Assembly (NCBI GenBank): GCA_002077065.1
Contig: NAJO01000026.1
Span: 496,001 to 560,000, forward strand
DNA: 64,000 nt
Source: Cryoendolithus antarcticus
Lineage: Eukaryota > Ascomycota > Dothideomycetes > Cladosporiales > Cladosporiaceae
Direction of reading: 5' to 3'
Translations under genes and position numbers: made by a program
In this document: positions 42,210 to 51,604 of the stretch, one piece after another
Layout: each line of letters begins with the position of its first letter
Numbering within the stretch: the first letter of the stretch is position 1
The notes under the pieces: generated by a model
The model's input: the letters and a program-made list of their open reading frames with translations, nothing else
What the model was told of the DNA's origin: nothing
Databases searched by the model: none

Positions 42210-43328
42210 TCAGCCAGAAGCATCGCTGAGCCGTCTATACAGATGCATCTGATACCTCATATTCTCCAGCTCGACCGGGTACACCAGGCCCTCTGGCAAC
42301 CTGAACCATTTCGAATCCTCGGAACTGATTTTCTCCCATTTTGCGGGCGTATCGCTCTTCCTGGAGCCCAGCAAGGTGTAGTCTAGCAACCACTGCATGG
42401 GATACTTCTTTTCGGCGCCGTTGATCGAGACGGTAGAGTAGCTGCCAGGGCTATCGACGACGAGAAGCATGGTTCCAGGTTCTGAAGCCGCTGTCAAGTG
42501 CGACAGTAAGCTCTGGGTCTTTGGTAGACTTGTAGAGTAGAGCTCATTGAGTGTGAACATAATTGTGACCAAACGGACTCCCGAGAGTTTCCCCTTTACA
42601 ATCACTTCATTCCATTCCAGCAGATCGGCTCTCATGAAGCTGACCCCGAAGTTCTCTGGCTGTATCAATGCTTCAACACTTTCTCTCGCAGCGTCCGAAG
42701 CATGCTTTCCTAGTTCTGGCGGCGAGGTCACACCCTTAGTCAGAGTCTCGACGACACCGTCCCAGGCTGCTATATCCACCACCTCCAACTTTAAGTTAGT
42801 CATCGCTCGCTTCGACTCGTCACGATCTAGCCACCCAGCGAATGCCGCAATTTCTGCCCCTGCCCCTGCACCGAAGCAAAAAACTTTGGGAGCTGCGGCT
42901 CGCATGTCTTCACCCTCGTCGTCTCTGTTACTTGCACTCTGCTTCAGGCTCTCTGACAAGACGTCCCCAATCTCTCCACATAGCAGATCCAGATACGCAA
43001 GCGTTCGCCCAGCACTCCAACGCAACGCATAAGCCCTTAGGTAATCCTCCTTACCAAACGCAGAGGCAAAGTCTCGCTTATACAGATGTGACTTGACCTC
43101 CTGAACACAGGCCAGTGAATCCGGACCGGCATACAGAGCTTGTTGGAACAGATCCAGGAGACGTTGCTGTAATGCCAAGGATACCGTGGGGACCTCAGGT
43201 TCCTTGACAATGTTGGGTACAGCGCGTACTTTCGTGGCAAGCTTTTTGTTAGGCTTCGATTTGGGTTGCTGAGGCTTGCGGAAGGCCTTGACCTCGTCTT
43301 TCATCGCGCGGCCTTCGTCTCGTGGCAT
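42210..43328 (-). CDS. BMT6: 25S rRNA (uridine-N3) methyltransferase, BMT6-like
   Basis: An S-adenosylmethionine-dependent nucleolar enzyme which in yeast makes m3U2843 in 25S rRNA. Single exon, 372 aa. The basic N-terminus (KAFRKPQQPKSKPNKKLATK) fits a nucleolar protein. Then come LLDLFQQALYAG, the family motif EDYLRAYALRWSAGRTLAYLD, the SAM-binding loop KVFCFGAGAGAEIAAFAGWL, LEVVDIAAWDGVV (acidic end of strand 2), the substrate-side IMFTLNELYSTSLPKTQSLL, and LLVVDSPGSYS. Length and motif order match the family. The start at 43328 is the first ATG of the frame. Confidence 0.87.
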   Translation of the reverse strand: MPRDEGRAMKDEVKAFRKPQQPKSKPNKKLATKVRAVPNIVKEPEVPTVSLALQQRLLDLFQQALYAGPDSLACVQEVKSHLYKRDFASAFGKEDYLRAYALRWSAGRTLAYLDLLCGEIGDVLSESLKQSASNRDDEGEDMRAAAPKVFCFGAGAGAEIAAFAGWLDRDESKRAMTNLKLEVVDIAAWDGVVETLTKGVTSPPELGKHASDAARESVEALIQPENFGVSFMRADLLEWNEVIVKGKLSGVRLVTIMFTLNELYSTSLPKTQSLLSHLTAASEPGTMLLVVDSPGSYSTVSINGAEKKYPMQWLLDYTLLGSRKSDTPAKWEKISSEDSKWFRLPEGLVYPVELENMRYQMHLYRRLSDASG

Positions 43329-43858
43329 GTGAGCAGCTCGATTCTGTCACTCCCGGTACGAGCGTGTTCCTCTGGAGTCTCTGATGAAGATGATCTAGTG
43401 TTTGAAGTTTCTGATCGATCACTTGCGAGATTAACAAGGTGTATTTATATGTAGTGTTTATGAACGACTTCGATTTCGATTGGCCGGTGATGTAGATTGT
43501 TTTGGGCTGCGATAGGAATGGTCGGTGGATACAAGACGGCAAGTATCGCACCCACGAGAGTTGGAGACGAATATTGAGATTTAGTTCGAGTACAAGTGCA
43601 TGTCGGTTTCAGTCAAAATGTAAAATTTCAAAACAGGCAACATTTGACCCTATGTGGCAGATGGGAAAACATCGTTTCCAGGGCGAATCGACACCGGCAA
43701 TGAGAGCGAAAGCTACATGAAAGAGTGGTCGTCACTTCTACACTGCTTCTGGTATGGTGTATGATCCCTTGCACTCAACGCCACGCTAAGAACACTAATC
43801 CTTCAAACTCGATCGCCACCCCGTCTTCCATTTCCACCACTTGAGTCTCACCATCTCC
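43329..43858. other. Intergenic between BMT6 and SDR
   Basis: Minus-strand tandem gap. The overlapping frame at 43249-43551 is a shadow of the BMT6 start region. Confidence 0.45.
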
Positions 43859-44752
43859 CTACTGCCCACCAACGACATTCAGAACCCCTCCGTCTATGGT
43901 GAGGATTTGCCCGTTGACATACGCATTCTTCGCCAAAAACAAAAACGCCATGCCCATCTCCGTCTCCCTCCCACCCCGCATAGCAGGCACATGTCCCTTC
44001 TCTTGCACATTCTCGGCAGGCAACTCGCTCTTCTGCTGCTCATCGCTCTCCTGCGCCGTCATCTCACTAGGAAAGTATCCCGGCGCGATCGAGTTCACGC
44101 GGATCCACGTCCGCTGGAATTCAGCGGACATGAGCTTTGTGAGGTGGACTGTGGCGGCTTTCGCAGCGTTGTAGCTGAAGTGGCCCTGTGCGTGGCGCAT
44201 TTGGCCGGACATGGAGGAGGTTGTTATGACGCTGGGGACGAAGCGCTCGGAGGGGCCGTTGGGTTGGATGCTAGCTTGGAGGAGGGGGAGGAAGGCGACG
44301 GTGGTGAAGTATACGGCTGTGACGTCTGTTTTGTACGTCTCGCCCCACTCTTCCACGCTCTCGTTCTCCCAAAGCGTCTTTTTGAGATCCTTCGCATCGC
44401 TCTCCTCAGGTTCTGCCTTTGGCCCGCCAACGCCAGCATTGCAGCAGAGCAGGTTGATGTACTTCTCCTTCTCGCCTAGCTCTTTGACTACTCGCTCGAG
44501 GTCATCTTTCTTTGTGACGTCGCAGGGTCCGAGGGGGATTATGGAGCCGCCGTGAGGGCCCGAGGGATCGTGGGACTTGGCGGCGGTTTGGAGGGCTTCG
44601 AGGCGGCGTCCGAGGATGTAGACTTTGGCGCCGTTGGCGGCGAGGGCTTGGGCAGCCATGAGACCGATCCCGGTTCCGCCCCCGGTGATCACAGCGACAA
44701 AGCTGGACATGTCGTAGAGGGAGGATGCATCGAATTGTGAGGTTGAAGCCAT
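43859..44752 (-). CDS. Classical short-chain dehydrogenase/reductase (SDR)
   Basis: A single-exon, 297-aa NAD(P)-dependent oxidoreductase with a Rossmann fold. TGGGTGIG (about 23-30) binds the dinucleotide; VYILGRR places Arg residues after strand 2, favouring NADP(H). CDVTK, LLCCNAGV, the catalytic Ser in VITTSSMSG and the YNAAK catalytic Tyr/Lys pair are all present, then IRVNSIAPGYFPSEMT and the end NGQILTIDGG. The substrate cannot be deduced. The insertion after the CNAGV motif (GGPKAEPEESDAKDLKKTLW) is longer than in minimal SDRs. The neighbours BMT6 and ICE2 give no pathway context. Confidence 0.9.
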   Translation of the reverse strand: MASTSQFDASSLYDMSSFVAVITGGGTGIGLMAAQALAANGAKVYILGRRLEALQTAAKSHDPSGPHGGSIIPLGPCDVTKKDDLERVVKELGEKEKYINLLCCNAGVGGPKAEPEESDAKDLKKTLWENESVEEWGETYKTDVTAVYFTTVAFLPLLQASIQPNGPSERFVPSVITTSSMSGQMRHAQGHFSYNAAKAATVHLTKLMSAEFQRTWIRVNSIAPGYFPSEMTAQESDEQQKSELPAENVQEKGHVPAMRGGRETEMGMAFLFLAKNAYVNGQILTIDGGVLNVVGGQ

Positions 44753-45349
44753 GGTTGCGGTGGTGTCGTCGAGGTTAGATGTGGAGATGCTGTTGTCGAC
44801 TAGGTGTTATGTGGACGCGGATATCGGTGTAGTGTGGGTGAAGTGCTTCAAAAATGAGCTTGTCGAGTATGGTATGGTCGTTTCCCGATCATACAAAATA
44901 TTTTGTATGCATGTGGTGACGCTGACTGACGTATGCTGAGCAAGCCGAGGAATGCTCGGACGGTGAAAGAGTCTTCACTAGAACACATTGGGATCATAAT
45001 GGATGCGTGTAATGCTGCAATATGTAAATCTTATGATCTGTTCATTGGTATCACCGAATTTATACGTACATGAAGGGCATTGCTTGCCCATGCGCCTTGC
45101 TGATCGTAGCTGATATCCCTCTGCTCACGGTACAATCGACGACTCTCTGCTCGCCCAGCGTGGCTTGGGAAGGGACAGCCTTGGCTGGTCTCAGGCATAT
45201 GTGCTGATGGTCGAATATCGTCTTCGATGGAGATGTGGAATAAGTCGTCCTTGCACTGCATGCTCACTTCAGCGCTCGCTGCTCATAAGGGGCGCATGCT
45301 CGCACTTTGTCGATCGCTTTGCGGTCGTTGTCGTGATAGCACTGATCAC
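44753..45349. other. Intergenic between SDR and ICE2
   Basis: Minus-strand tandem gap of about 600 bp. No gene seen. Confidence 0.45.
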
Positions 45350-46672
45350 TCAGTCGGTCTTCCAGTGGCTAGTCAGTCCGTCCTCATCTCCCTTCCCAAT
45401 GTACAGCTCCACAGCATAGAGCGCCATGGTGCCTGCCAGGTTCGCCCACCGCCATGCGTTGCCACCACCTTCACCACCCTGACTAGTCCACCACTCTCCC
45501 GGATGATCTGCGCTGGCTGATGCGAAGTGCTGCATTAGCAGGCTGGTGTACACTGCGATCAAGATCGTTGGGCTGAAATAGCTGATCACCGTCATGGCGC
45601 TGCTGACGCTGTCTGAGTCTTCGAGCGAAGGAGACTCTGACATAACGCGTGCGCCAGACTCGCGGATCGCGGGAATGATGCGCGCGGCGGAATAGAGGAC
45701 CATGAGGCGGTACGCTAAGGAGATGATGACAGAAGGTGTGATGGTGCGGACTGCGGCGTAGGCGAAGCCGAATGCTGAATGTACTGCGGTGGGCAGGGTG
45801 GATAGCGCTTGCAAGACTGTCGTGTACGAAGCCATGATGATAGGTGGCAATGGCGGAAAGCTATCAGCCGTCGGTTGCGGCGCGTGAGCGGCGGTCGAAG
45901 CTGGCGAGGGCTGGTAGTCAGTGAAGACTTGATAGAGGCAGAGTGTAATGTAGGCGAAGAGCAAGCTGCTTTCGACTACATTGCCGCGGCCGGAACCAAT
46001 GCCCCAGGCGCAGAGGAAGAATGCGCAAGTAATTGCAATGCCGATAAGGATCGCGTCTTGGCTGTCCAGGGCAGGGAAGGTGGTGATGCGCCAGAGGAAG
46101 TAGATGCTGCTGCTGATGATGCTGGCTGATACAAGAAGCAAGCCGATCATCCAGCTGTCACCGCCTTCGCCATTGACCAGATATCGAGTTACTTGGCCAG
46201 CCGCCTGAATCACGAGTAGACTGCAGAAGCCTTCAACCAGCTGGAAGACGGGTGTAGAGTAGCGCAGCAGCTTATCCCAGCTCCCGATTGTAACATTCTC
46301 GAGCAGTCCTTCCCTGCCCAGCAGCCAATTCTTCATGTTCGTGTTCTGCTGCGACGGCTTGGTCGCATTGTAAAAAGCCCTGCTGACCCAGTTTGTCTCG
46401 TCTGCTCCGTCCACGCTGAATTTGTTCAGACTCCAGATCAGCAGTGCTGGAATCACTATCGTCTGCAGACCAGCCAAGATATTGACACCCGCTCGCCGCC
46501 ATCTCGAGTCGTCTGGTGTCGCGATCTTCAGGCAGCTGATGAAGAAATAGTAGCTTGCAAGGGCAAGGCTGAATGCCAGACCGCAGGCTCGTCCGCCTAC
46601 ATCGAAAGCTAGTGGGATCGTGAAGACGACTGCGAAGAGGAAGAGCCCGCTGCCAATGACCCTGAGGATCAT
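45350..46672 (-). CDS. ICE2: ICE2-family ER membrane protein
   Basis: A single exon of 440 aa from ATG 46672; an upstream in-frame ATG at 46729 lacks conserved sequence. The start MILRVIGSGLFLFAVVFTI followed by PLAFDVGGRACGLAFSLALA matches the Ice2 family N-terminus. About ten hydrophobic segments span the length, with a loop at about 95-150 (NATKPSQQNTNMKNWLLGREG, possible N-glycosylation) and a Pro-rich loop near 265-285. In yeast Ice2 maintains cortical ER structure and inheritance and promotes membrane biogenesis by restraining the Nem1-Spo7-Pah1 phosphatase. It diverges from MYG1 across 660 bp. Confidence 0.9.
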   Translation of the reverse strand: MILRVIGSGLFLFAVVFTIPLAFDVGGRACGLAFSLALASYYFFISCLKIATPDDSRWRRAGVNILAGLQTIVIPALLIWSLNKFSVDGADETNWVSRAFYNATKPSQQNTNMKNWLLGREGLLENVTIGSWDKLLRYSTPVFQLVEGFCSLLVIQAAGQVTRYLVNGEGGDSWMIGLLLVSASIISSSIYFLWRITTFPALDSQDAILIGIAITCAFFLCAWGIGSGRGNVVESSLLFAYITLCLYQVFTDYQPSPASTAAHAPQPTADSFPPLPPIIMASYTTVLQALSTLPTAVHSAFGFAYAAVRTITPSVIISLAYRLMVLYSAARIIPAIRESGARVMSESPSLEDSDSVSSAMTVISYFSPTILIAVYTSLLMQHFASASADHPGEWWTSQGGEGGGNAWRWANLAGTMALYAVELYIGKGDEDGLTSHWKTD

Positions 46673-47332
46673 GCTCGTATGTGAGTGTGCGCCCGTGCGC
46701 AACGAAGCTGTGGTGAAGGCGCAGTGCACCTGGTACTCGTGGAGGACGCCAGATGCTTGGTGCTATGCTCTATTACAACGTCGTGTGTTCCTTCAGGACA
46801 GTCGCTTGTGATCAGAGTGCTTTGCTGTTGACCGCTCTTGCCAATTGAAGCAGCTAGCGGGTGGATCTGAGCCGGGGAGAATATCGGTCTGGATGGTAGC
46901 GTCGCAGAAGTGCAGCTTCGGTTCACTTTATTGCTGCTAGTGGCCAAGACGGTAGAGAGATGCAGGCTGGTGTCGCGTGTGCATGCGCTGCCCACTCGGG
47001 TGAACAGGGTTGCTGGCCAATAACAGGTAATTGGTCCTCCTTCCTGCCTGGGCCGTGCCGTTGATGATGGAATGCAGCTTGGATGAGGCAGCTTGTATTG
47101 ATCGAACGCACGTAGTTTATGGCAGAAGCCACTATATCACAATTATCTGATCGTTTCAATCGTAAAGTTTCACTCGTGCTTCGCGCCCGCCAGCTGTCAC
47201 ATGTCTTCAACGCGCACATTAGACTTCGGCCACGCAGCGTGCCGTTCCTAGCGCACCGCAAACGAGGACCCTCCAATGGCAAAATATCCGTCATGAGTTG
47301 AATGCAGCACCGGGTTCATATTCCAGCCTTTG
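46673..47332. promoter_or_regulatory. Divergent promoter region (ICE2 / MYG1)
   Basis: A 660-bp gap between outward-reading genes. Short frames only. Confidence 0.35.
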
Positions 47333-48574
47333 ATGAGTAGCCTCACGTGCACGACCTTTCACACGTTCTCTAAGTCTTTCAAGTCTGTCTCTCGCTTCAC
47401 TCGACCAGCGCTCACCCACACATCTCTCCTATACACCCATCGTCGGTTTTCCGCACGCTACCTCATGTCCGAGCCCTCGCTCAAGAAACTCAAGATGTCC
47501 GACTCCAGCTCCCCACCAACGATAGGCACGCACAACGGCCACTTCCACGCCGACGAGGCCTTAGCAGTCTACCTCCTACGCCTCCTTCCTACCTATACCA
47601 ACGCTAATCTCGTCCGCACCCGCGACCCATCACTGCTTCAAACCTGCGATGTAGTCTGCGATGTGGGAGGTGTCCACGACCACAGTGCTGCACGATACGA
47701 CCACCACCAACGCGAGTTCACTGCGACATTCCCTGACCGCCACACGAAGCTGAGCAGTGCGGGCTTGGTATGGATGCACTATGGCGCCGACATCGTTGAA
47801 TCAGTGACTGGTCTGCCAGCCGGCGAGGCAGATAACACGCTCCTCTTCAACAAGCTCTACGACGACTTCATTGAGGCTTTCGATGCAAACGACAACGGCA
47901 TCGCTCAGTACGACCCAGCAGCACTCCGGAAAGCAGGCATCGAGAAGAAGTTCTCGGACAAAGGCTTCAGCATGGCAGGTGTGGTCAATCGCTTCAACTA
48001 TGCGCAGGCTGATCCGAGGGAGGCAGCGAAGAAGAGTGTGAGCACTGACAGCAATGGAGTGAGCGGGAAGGAGAACCCACAACAAGAAGAGGACACGAGG
48101 TTCTTGAAAGCGAGTCAATTCGTTGGCGAGCAGTTCACTTTAGAGCTGCTGGACAAGGCGCAGTCGTGGCTTCCTGCAAGAGCGGTGGTGAAGGAGGCTT
48201 TCACCTCGCGAAATCAGTACGATTCAAAGGGTCGCATCATTGTCATTCCTCACAAGTCGGAAGGCGTACCATGGTCTGATCACCTGTACGCCCTGGAAGA
48301 GGAGGCAGGAGAGCAGGGCTCGACGTTGTATGCGCTGTTCGCGGAGAACGGCGAGAAGGACAGCAAATGGCGGATCAGAGCCGTGCCCTTGGAGCTGGGT
48401 GGCTTCGAGAATCGAAAGGCGCTGCCGGAGGCGTGGAGAGGAGTGAGAGATGAGGAGCTGAGTAAGGTCTCTGGTGTTGAGGGAGGGGTGTTTGTGCATG
48501 CTGGTGGGTTCATTGGCGGGAACAAGACGTTCGAGGGCGCATGGGAGATGGCAAAGAAGGCTGTCGAGATATGA
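47333..48574 (+). CDS. MYG1: MYG1-family DHH-type exonuclease (UPF0160)
   Basis: A DHH-like phosphoesterase; the animal homologue is a 3'-5' RNA exonuclease acting in nucleolus and mitochondria. The single frame gives 413 aa from ATG 47333. Motifs are GTHNGHFHADEALAVYLLR (about 55-75), VRTRDP, CDVVCDVGGVHDHSAARYDHH (metal-binding DxG and DHH), FIEAFDANDNGI and the C-terminal VFVHAGGFIGG. Residues 1-44 are rich in Ser/Thr/Arg with no acidic residues, a good mitochondrial presequence. A second ATG at 47465 gives a 369-aa form without it, so alternative translation could serve two compartments, as reported for MYG1 proteins. Confidence 0.92.
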   Translation: MSSLTCTTFHTFSKSFKSVSRFTRPALTHTSLLYTHRRFSARYLMSEPSLKKLKMSDSSSPPTIGTHNGHFHADEALAVYLLRLLPTYTNANLVRTRDPSLLQTCDVVCDVGGVHDHSAARYDHHQREFTATFPDRHTKLSSAGLVWMHYGADIVESVTGLPAGEADNTLLFNKLYDDFIEAFDANDNGIAQYDPAALRKAGIEKKFSDKGFSMAGVVNRFNYAQADPREAAKKSVSTDSNGVSGKENPQQEEDTRFLKASQFVGEQFTLELLDKAQSWLPARAVVKEAFTSRNQYDSKGRIIVIPHKSEGVPWSDHLYALEEEAGEQGSTLYALFAENGEKDSKWRIRAVPLELGGFENRKALPEAWRGVRDEELSKVSGVEGGVFVHAGGFIGGNKTFEGAWEMAKKAVEI

Positions 48575-49528
48575 GTGGACTGATACCAACCGCACACTGC
48601 GCTCGCGCCGGACGTTGGTGCTGGAAGCCAAAACTCGATCCCAAGCAGACCATTACACATCTTGGCGCAGGTTGACAGGGGCTAGGCGGGGGCCACGTCG
48701 TGCCTGCTCAACACGCTGCCAGTACAGCCCAATTAGGTCATCGTGTCAAACAGAAACGTACGAGGCTGCATAAGGCATCAGATTAGGACAAGCCAACCTC
48801 CGGCCTCGGATGAAAGAATACTGATCGTCTCATGCCTGAGGCATCCATGCTGCGCTAGGCTATCTTGGCATGATCGTCACAGGCATGACTCGATCCTTCC
48901 ATTTATGTTCCTAGACCATCTCGGACTACAGTACGTCCAATGCGCTCCATCTTTTCGGCCTACCACAACGACAGGCTTCGTGAGATGCGATACCGAGTGG
49001 TTCATGAGTTCTTCTCGATTGTGTTGCCCATCAAGCCCTTGATGGGGATGTCCGTTCAACATGAGGCTCACGAGATAGAGTTGTGATTTACCAGTAGTCT
49101 GCATGGTCTAGCAGGCTAATTGCTCTTACTACACCGAACACGACCGAGGAAGGCCGCTATGAACGCCACACGCGGGACGATAACATCGCCTTGTTCTGGG
49201 CCGGGCAACTGGCTTCAAGAGCCGATCACATCAGACTGTCCTAGCACGCCACATGTGCGTCGTAGCAGATATCTGAAGAAGCCAATCGACAGAGCATATG
49301 CCCATGTACCAGGCACTTGGGTCTCCGGGTCAGACGGCGTAGACAGGTTCTTGCAGAGGGACGCAAAGTCTACTGTCTGTGCAGACCACAACATGTAAAC
49401 CTGGAGGCTGACCGGTGTGAAGTACCTCGACTGCGCCCGTTCTCAACAGGTAATGAGGCCAATTGGGCTGGTCTTCTTCCATACTTGAGTGCTGCACATC
49501 GAGTCTGTATTCTTTTGTGTGTCGCGAG
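48575..49528. other. Intergenic, about 950 bp
   Basis: No motif-bearing frame on either strand. Promoter side of the following membrane-protein gene. Confidence 0.45.
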
Positions 49529-51154
49529 ATGGCTTCAAAGTCTAGGTCGTCGTTCTTCACGTACAGTGTGACACGACCGTTCCCAACCTGCTGGTTCACT
49601 CCAGTGGTAGTCAGTGGAGGACTCGTCCTCGCAGTTCTTTTCTCCTTTGTGGCTGTGGCCAGCAACGCCTACGAGCTACAAACGATCTACACCTCCGATC
49701 CGAACACCACTGAAACTCAACGGCAATGGTTTGAGAAGACACCGTTCTCCTGGTTCAACAGCCTAGACACGCAGTGCCAGTCCAGCGTCCTAACGGTCGG
49801 CGCCTCGTACAAGACTTCCAACCGCGGGTTCGTATATACCCTGAGCGGCATTGAAGCAGACGTCGCCAGATCTGGCGGAGTTTCAATCTTGCCTTCAATT
49901 GCCTACAAGAATGCTTCACTTCAGCAGTGCGAAGTGGCAAGTATTCGCATCATTTTTGCTAGGGATGACCAAACGCCACTAGCGGTCAACTGGTGGACGT
50001 GGGGTGCTACGACAGCCTCTGTAAGCTTCTGTGACATATACTCTACATAAGTCACGAACCGAGAAGCCTGACGCAATACAAATCGTAGGCTACAGTGCGT
50101 TGCTCACTCGGAACGTCATCAGGTCAGGTGTCTGTCAACTTCACCACCGCACTCCCGTCTATCGACGCAGAAGTAGGATTCGGATCTCTTAATAATCTCC
50201 TCGATAACTTTGTTTACCAGAAAGACCTTGGTCAGTTGCACATGTTCTATGGAATAAACATTGCAGTGCTCTGGTATTACGTGCTTGGTTCGGGTGAGTC
50301 GATGCCGTCCTTGAGCTCTTGCGTCATGTTCAGTAGAGCAGTACTGATTGCGTTCCGCACGCTGTAAAGCCATAGGACTATCACCACCTCAAGATGATAC
50401 CAGTTGGGGAAGGGGGCTAGTACAAATCTCGCGGAACAGCAACACTTCCGACTATACAAGATCAGACTTCTTCTACTGCCACCCTCGTTTTACGACCAAC
50501 AGTGGTGGTTTACGGAACAGGCCCAAACCGACCTACACCTTCGACGATTGGAAGAACCAGGTACCACCCGATAAACCCGCTCTCCCGGACATCAGCATGA
50601 CTGTCGACGCTTTCAGCAAGTCGTACTATTCGATTCTGCTGTCGGACTTCGGAGTTCTGGACTTTACGAATGCCTTTGCTACTGTCCCTGGCATCGAATA
50701 CATTCAGTCTCGCCAGGATACCGATCTCGCTGCTGCAGCAGAAGAATTCCATTTCGACATCGCCGATGAGCATCTGAAGACAGGCAGGATTGCTCCTGTC
50801 CTCCAGCCTGGGCAGAACCCGATACTGTACAATATGACCGCAGGGCCGACGACTGTGTACACACAGTACCTGTGCTCTGTACCGAAGCGCAAAAGTGGCA
50901 TGAGCCTCATATTCCCGGTCTTGATCGCAGACATCGTATTCCTGCAAGCTGTTTGGAAGCTATTCATCCTCATCACCACATGGTGGCTTGGCCGAACGGA
51001 CAAGCAGATGAATTACTGTGCAGGCTGCCTTGAAACGAAGCGGGCCGGCGATTTGGCCGTGGACGCCTTCGATACAAGACCTCCTCATTCAAGAAGGTAC
51101 TCGGAAAGATCGGAATTGCAGGAGCTGATACCAATGCGCAGTTATGGCCGGTGA
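49529..51154 (+). CDS. Multi-pass membrane protein with large glycosylated loops, unknown function
   Basis: Exons are 49529-50020, 50089-50293 and 50370-51154, giving 493 aa. Intron 1 (GTAAGC...CGTAG) is clear. Intron 2 uses donor GTGAGT and the acceptor AAAG; other nearby AGs lead to stops. The N-terminal span (TPVVVSGGLVLAVLFSFVAVA) is followed by an extracytoplasmic-looking domain with Cys residues and NxS/T sites (NTTE, NASL, NFTT). A second span (LHMFYGINIAVLWYYVLGSA) and a last one (MSLIFPVLIADIVFLQAVWKLFIL) precede a Cys-containing cytosolic tail. Architecture resembles uncharacterised fungal surface proteins; no enzyme motif recognised. Confidence 0.65.
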
Positions 51155-51604
51155 TGGAAGTGATTTTCATTCCAACTATACCTCTAGATGAGCTGAGAAC
51201 ACAGCGACGCATCAGTGTATCTGCACACATTGCTGATGAGCATCTGTAGTCAAGTTCCAAAACCACCTTATCGTACAAGACATGCCAAGCATCTCAGCCA
51301 AGGGAGCTTCCTCATTGAGCGCAGCTGTATCTTCTGCAGCGTCATGACACCTCCACCTCATATCTCGGCCCACCTCACACGAGCGTGGTGCGCGGTGCAT
51401 CTCGTATACCCGTTTGTATCGCGCCGCGAGAGCTATGAAACGTGACAGCATGTTGAGCTTTCGCGATCGGAATGAGTGCCGCGATAGCCTACATGCCGGA
51501 TCGATAGTAGTAGGTGTTCGGCCTCCTTATGCTTCTCAAAGTGTCTTCTCGTCTCTCCGTGCTCAACTTTTCTTCTGTTATTCATCAGCAACCACGACGC
51601 AGCG
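51155..51604. other. Intergenic before MFS gene
   Basis: Contains a CT-rich leader just before the MFS start. No gene. Confidence 0.4.
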
